Source: an uncultured Carboxylicivirga sp. (GTDB lineage: Bacteria; Bacteroidota; Bacteroidia; Bacteroidales; Marinilabiliaceae). From it: 64,000 bases of DNA. The position numbers and the translations under genes were made by a program. The notes under the pieces were generated by a model, which searched no databases, had not been told where the DNA came from, and was given only the letters and a program-made list of their open reading frames with translations. Where the stretch lies: positions 5,704,001-5,768,000 of the forward strand of contig NZ_OY771430.1 in the NCBI RefSeq assembly GCF_963674565.1, given 5' to 3'. Below, one piece after another: positions 62,365 to 64,000 of the stretch (positions are counted from its first letter, which is position 1; each line of letters opens with the position of its first letter).

Positions 62365-63744
62365 ATGAAACAGACTCGATTTTTGCTTGTTGGTTTGCTG
62401 GTAATAATTACTATTACAACTAAGGCCAATGTTTCTTTACCTGCTGTTTTTGCTGATCATATGGTACTTCAGCAGCAAAGTGATGTTAAGATATGGGGGT
62501 GGGGAAAACCACTGGAAGAAGTAAAACTAAAAGCAGGTTGGAGTGCTGATACCTTGAAAACAGTGGTTAATAATCAGGGTAAGTGGTCAGTTCAAATTCA
62601 GACTCCCAAAGCAGGAGGTCCTTATGAAATTACTATTCAGGGCTATAACTTACTCACATTGAAAGATATTCTGATTGGAGAAGTTTGGTTATTGTCTGGT
62701 CAGTCTAATATGGAATGGACAACAAGGGGAGGAATAATAGGTAAAGAAGAAGCCGTGAAAGAAGCCGATCTTCCTAATATTCGGTTATTTACTGTAACGC
62801 CACGCACGGCTTTAAACCCTACCCATGATGTTAGTGGTGAATGGAATGTTTGTACTCCTGAAACCATGTTGGATTTTAGTTCGGTCGGTTATTTTTTCGG
62901 TAAGAAACTGCAAGAAAATCTGGATGTTCCAATTGGAATGATTTGTTCAAGCTGGGGTGGTACACCAGTGGAAGTATGGATGCCGGAGGAAGTATTAGAA
63001 GCAGATTCTCAATTAATAACATCTGCAAAATCTTTACAGCCAGTACCATGGGGACCGGTTGAACCCGGAAGAGCCTTTAATGCAATGATTGCACCTATGA
63101 TGCCATTTCAGTTTGCCGGAGTGCTTTGGTATCAGGGAGAAGCAAATACTGCCAATCCATCAACTTATACAGCAATGTTGCAGACCATGATTAAATCGTG
63201 GAGAGTCGGCTTTGAAAAAGATTTTCCTTTCTATTTTGCTCAGATTGCTCCATGGAATGGTTATGGAGGTACTTCAGGTGTTGAAATCAGAGAAGCTCAA
63301 GGTAAGGCTTTGAGTCTTGCAAAAACCGGCATGGTAATGACCAGTGATATTGGAGATACCATTGATATTCACCCACGAAATAAGAAAGATGTGGGGCTGC
63401 GTTTTGCTAATCTGGCTTTAAATCAAACCTATGGTAAAACTGATTTGCCAATTTATGGTCCGCAATATTCTTCTTATCAGGTGAAAGGAACCAAAGTAAC
63501 TGTTTTGTTTGATCATGCCGATGGATTAAATGTTAAGGGTGATGCACTATCGTTATTCGAAGTGAAGGACCAAAATGGAGAATGGCATAAGACAAAGGCA
63601 AAAATCAGAAAAAATACTGTGGTTTTAAGTAGTAAGGTGAAAGAACCGGTTGCTGTGCGATTTGCATGGAGTAATGCAGCTACACCAGGTTTGTTTAACA
63701 ATGATAAGTTACCTGCATCCTGTTTTAATACCGATATGCCATAA
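62365..63744 (+). CDS. Sialate O-acetylesterase-family (SASA) acetylesterase
   Basis: A 459-residue secreted esterase with signal peptide (FLLVGLLVIITITTKANVSL). Family motifs are VFADHMVLQQQSDVKIWGWG, VWLLSGQSNMEWTTRGG (Ser nucleophile in GQSNM), PIGMICSSWGGTPVEVWMP, FAGVLWYQGEANTANPSTY and MTSDIGDTIDIHPRNKKDVG (Asp/His region). Although the family is named after sialate, members in plant-polysaccharide PULs deacetylate hemicelluloses. Here acetylated mannan is the likely substrate, as acetyl groups block mannanases. It lies 69 bp after the GH26 gene and 39 bp before the epimerase. Confidence 0.88.
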   Translation: MKQTRFLLVGLLVIITITTKANVSLPAVFADHMVLQQQSDVKIWGWGKPLEEVKLKAGWSADTLKTVVNNQGKWSVQIQTPKAGGPYEITIQGYNLLTLKDILIGEVWLLSGQSNMEWTTRGGIIGKEEAVKEADLPNIRLFTVTPRTALNPTHDVSGEWNVCTPETMLDFSSVGYFFGKKLQENLDVPIGMICSSWGGTPVEVWMPEEVLEADSQLITSAKSLQPVPWGPVEPGRAFNAMIAPMMPFQFAGVLWYQGEANTANPSTYTAMLQTMIKSWRVGFEKDFPFYFAQIAPWNGYGGTSGVEIREAQGKALSLAKTGMVMTSDIGDTIDIHPRNKKDVGLRFANLALNQTYGKTDLPIYGPQYSSYQVKGTKVTVLFDHADGLNVKGDALSLFEVKDQNGEWHKTKAKIRKNTVVLSSKVKEPVAVRFAWSNAATPGLFNNDKLPASCFNTDMP

Positions 63745-63783
63745 GTATTTATAAAAGGTCAAAAGCATAGAACACTTTTTAGA

Positions 63784-64000
63784 ATGAAAACAGACGAAAT
63801 GAATAATATGATCCAGGAGATGGATCAGGAGTTGAAAGAGATATTAATGTTTTGGGCGGATCACTCATTGGACACTGTAAGAGGAGGATTTATAGGGGAA
63901 ACAGACCGTGCCGGAGATAAAAAAGAAGATGCAGATAAAGGTGCAGTATTAAATGCCCGATTGTTATGGACCTTTTCTTCAGCCTATAATTTTTATAGAG
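63784..64000 (+). CDS. Cellobiose 2-epimerase (AGE family), 3' end cut by window edge
   Basis: An open frame runs from ATG 63784 to the window end (72 residues plus one base). It reads NNMIQEMDQELKEILMFWAD, HSLDTVRGGFIGETDR, then ADKGAVLNARLLWTFSSAYN, which matches the start of N-acylglucosamine 2-epimerase-family cellobiose 2-epimerases (WWxxHxxDxxxGGFxGExD and DKGxxLNARxLWTFSxAY). No signal peptide, so cytoplasmic. It would convert mannobiose to mannosyl-glucose for the GH130 phosphorylase encoded at 46269, completing the mannobiose pathway. Confidence 0.88.
   Translation, partial: MKTDEMNNMIQEMDQELKEILMFWADHSLDTVRGGFIGETDRAGDKKEDADKGAVLNARLLWTFSSAYNFYR

Noticed and set aside
62365..63744. 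Sialic acid metabolism from the sialate O-acetylesterase match
   Set aside because: No sialidase, NanA or sialic transporter is near; the mannan context makes hemicellulose deacetylation more likely.
1..64000. tRNA, rRNA, insertion sequences, prophage or integrase genes
   Set aside because: I found no cloverleaf, rRNA or transposase/integrase motif in the window; an RNA search tool could still find small RNAs.

Overview
The window comes from a Bacteroidota (Bacteroidetes) chromosome. The evidence is four SusC/SusD-type features of that phylum: three TonB-dependent SusC receptors each followed by a SusD lipoprotein, a SusR-like regulator, FecR, and type IX secretion (T9SS) C-terminal sorting domains. 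The DNA is AT-rich, and several upstream regions carry the phylum-specific -7 element TAnnTTTG. The ORP-like iron-sulfur ATPase cluster and the three polysaccharide loci suggest an anaerobic or facultative polysaccharide degrader, perhaps a marine or sediment Bacteroidales/Marinilabiliales relative. That placement is inference.

Layout. (1) 1-9217, +: end of a xylan-type polysaccharide utilization locus (PUL): truncated FecR anti-sigma factor, SusC with an STN domain, SusD, GH115 alpha-glucuronidase, SGNH esterase. (2) 9391-11814, +: an orphan membrane histidine kinase and a lipoprotein made of nine 26-residue HEAT-like repeats. (3) 11926-24294, -: a complete starch (sus) locus: SusR-like regulator, SusC, SusD, two SusE/F-type starch-binding lipoproteins, GH13 amylase, GH97 alpha-glucosidase. 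(4) 24474-29797, -: a compact operon of DUF134 regulator (frameshifted), NifX/NifB-like protein, DUF5320 protein, two MinD-type ATPases with inserted ferredoxin domains, Mrp ATPase, and a CoA-disulfide reductase/rhodanese fusion. This resembles the ORP (orange protein) gene set of sulfate reducers. (5) 30148-31794, +: a lone sulfatase. (6) 32099-41859, +: a TPR LytS-type kinase and LytTR regulator, then an envelope gene block (beta-barrel, OmpA-like, lipoprotein, triple-repeat T9SS protein, secreted protein), then a NarL-type two-component pair. (7) 42034-43872, +: a LamG adhesin-like T9SS protein. (8) 43969-64000: a large beta-mannan PUL with an AraC regulator (-), then on + GH26, GH130, GPH transporter, GH2, GH5, SusC, SusD, two TIG-domain glycan-binding lipoproteins, a second GH26, an acetylesterase, and the start of a cellobiose 2-epimerase cut by the window end.

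How the genes work together. In the mannan locus, surface GH26/GH5 mannanases and an esterase shorten and deacetylate mannan, SGBPs and SusCD capture and import it, GH2 mannosidase trims in the periplasm, the GPH carrier moves disaccharides inward, and the epimerase plus GH130 phosphorylase convert mannobiose to mannose-1-phosphate and glucose. The starch locus has the usual Sus logic without an obvious SusA. The most unusual region is the ORP-like operon: its promoter carries two copies of the palindrome TGAGAATATGCTCA, one in the spacer between the promoter elements and one over the predicted transcription start. Its first gene, which encodes the probable DNA-binding regulator, is broken by one base.
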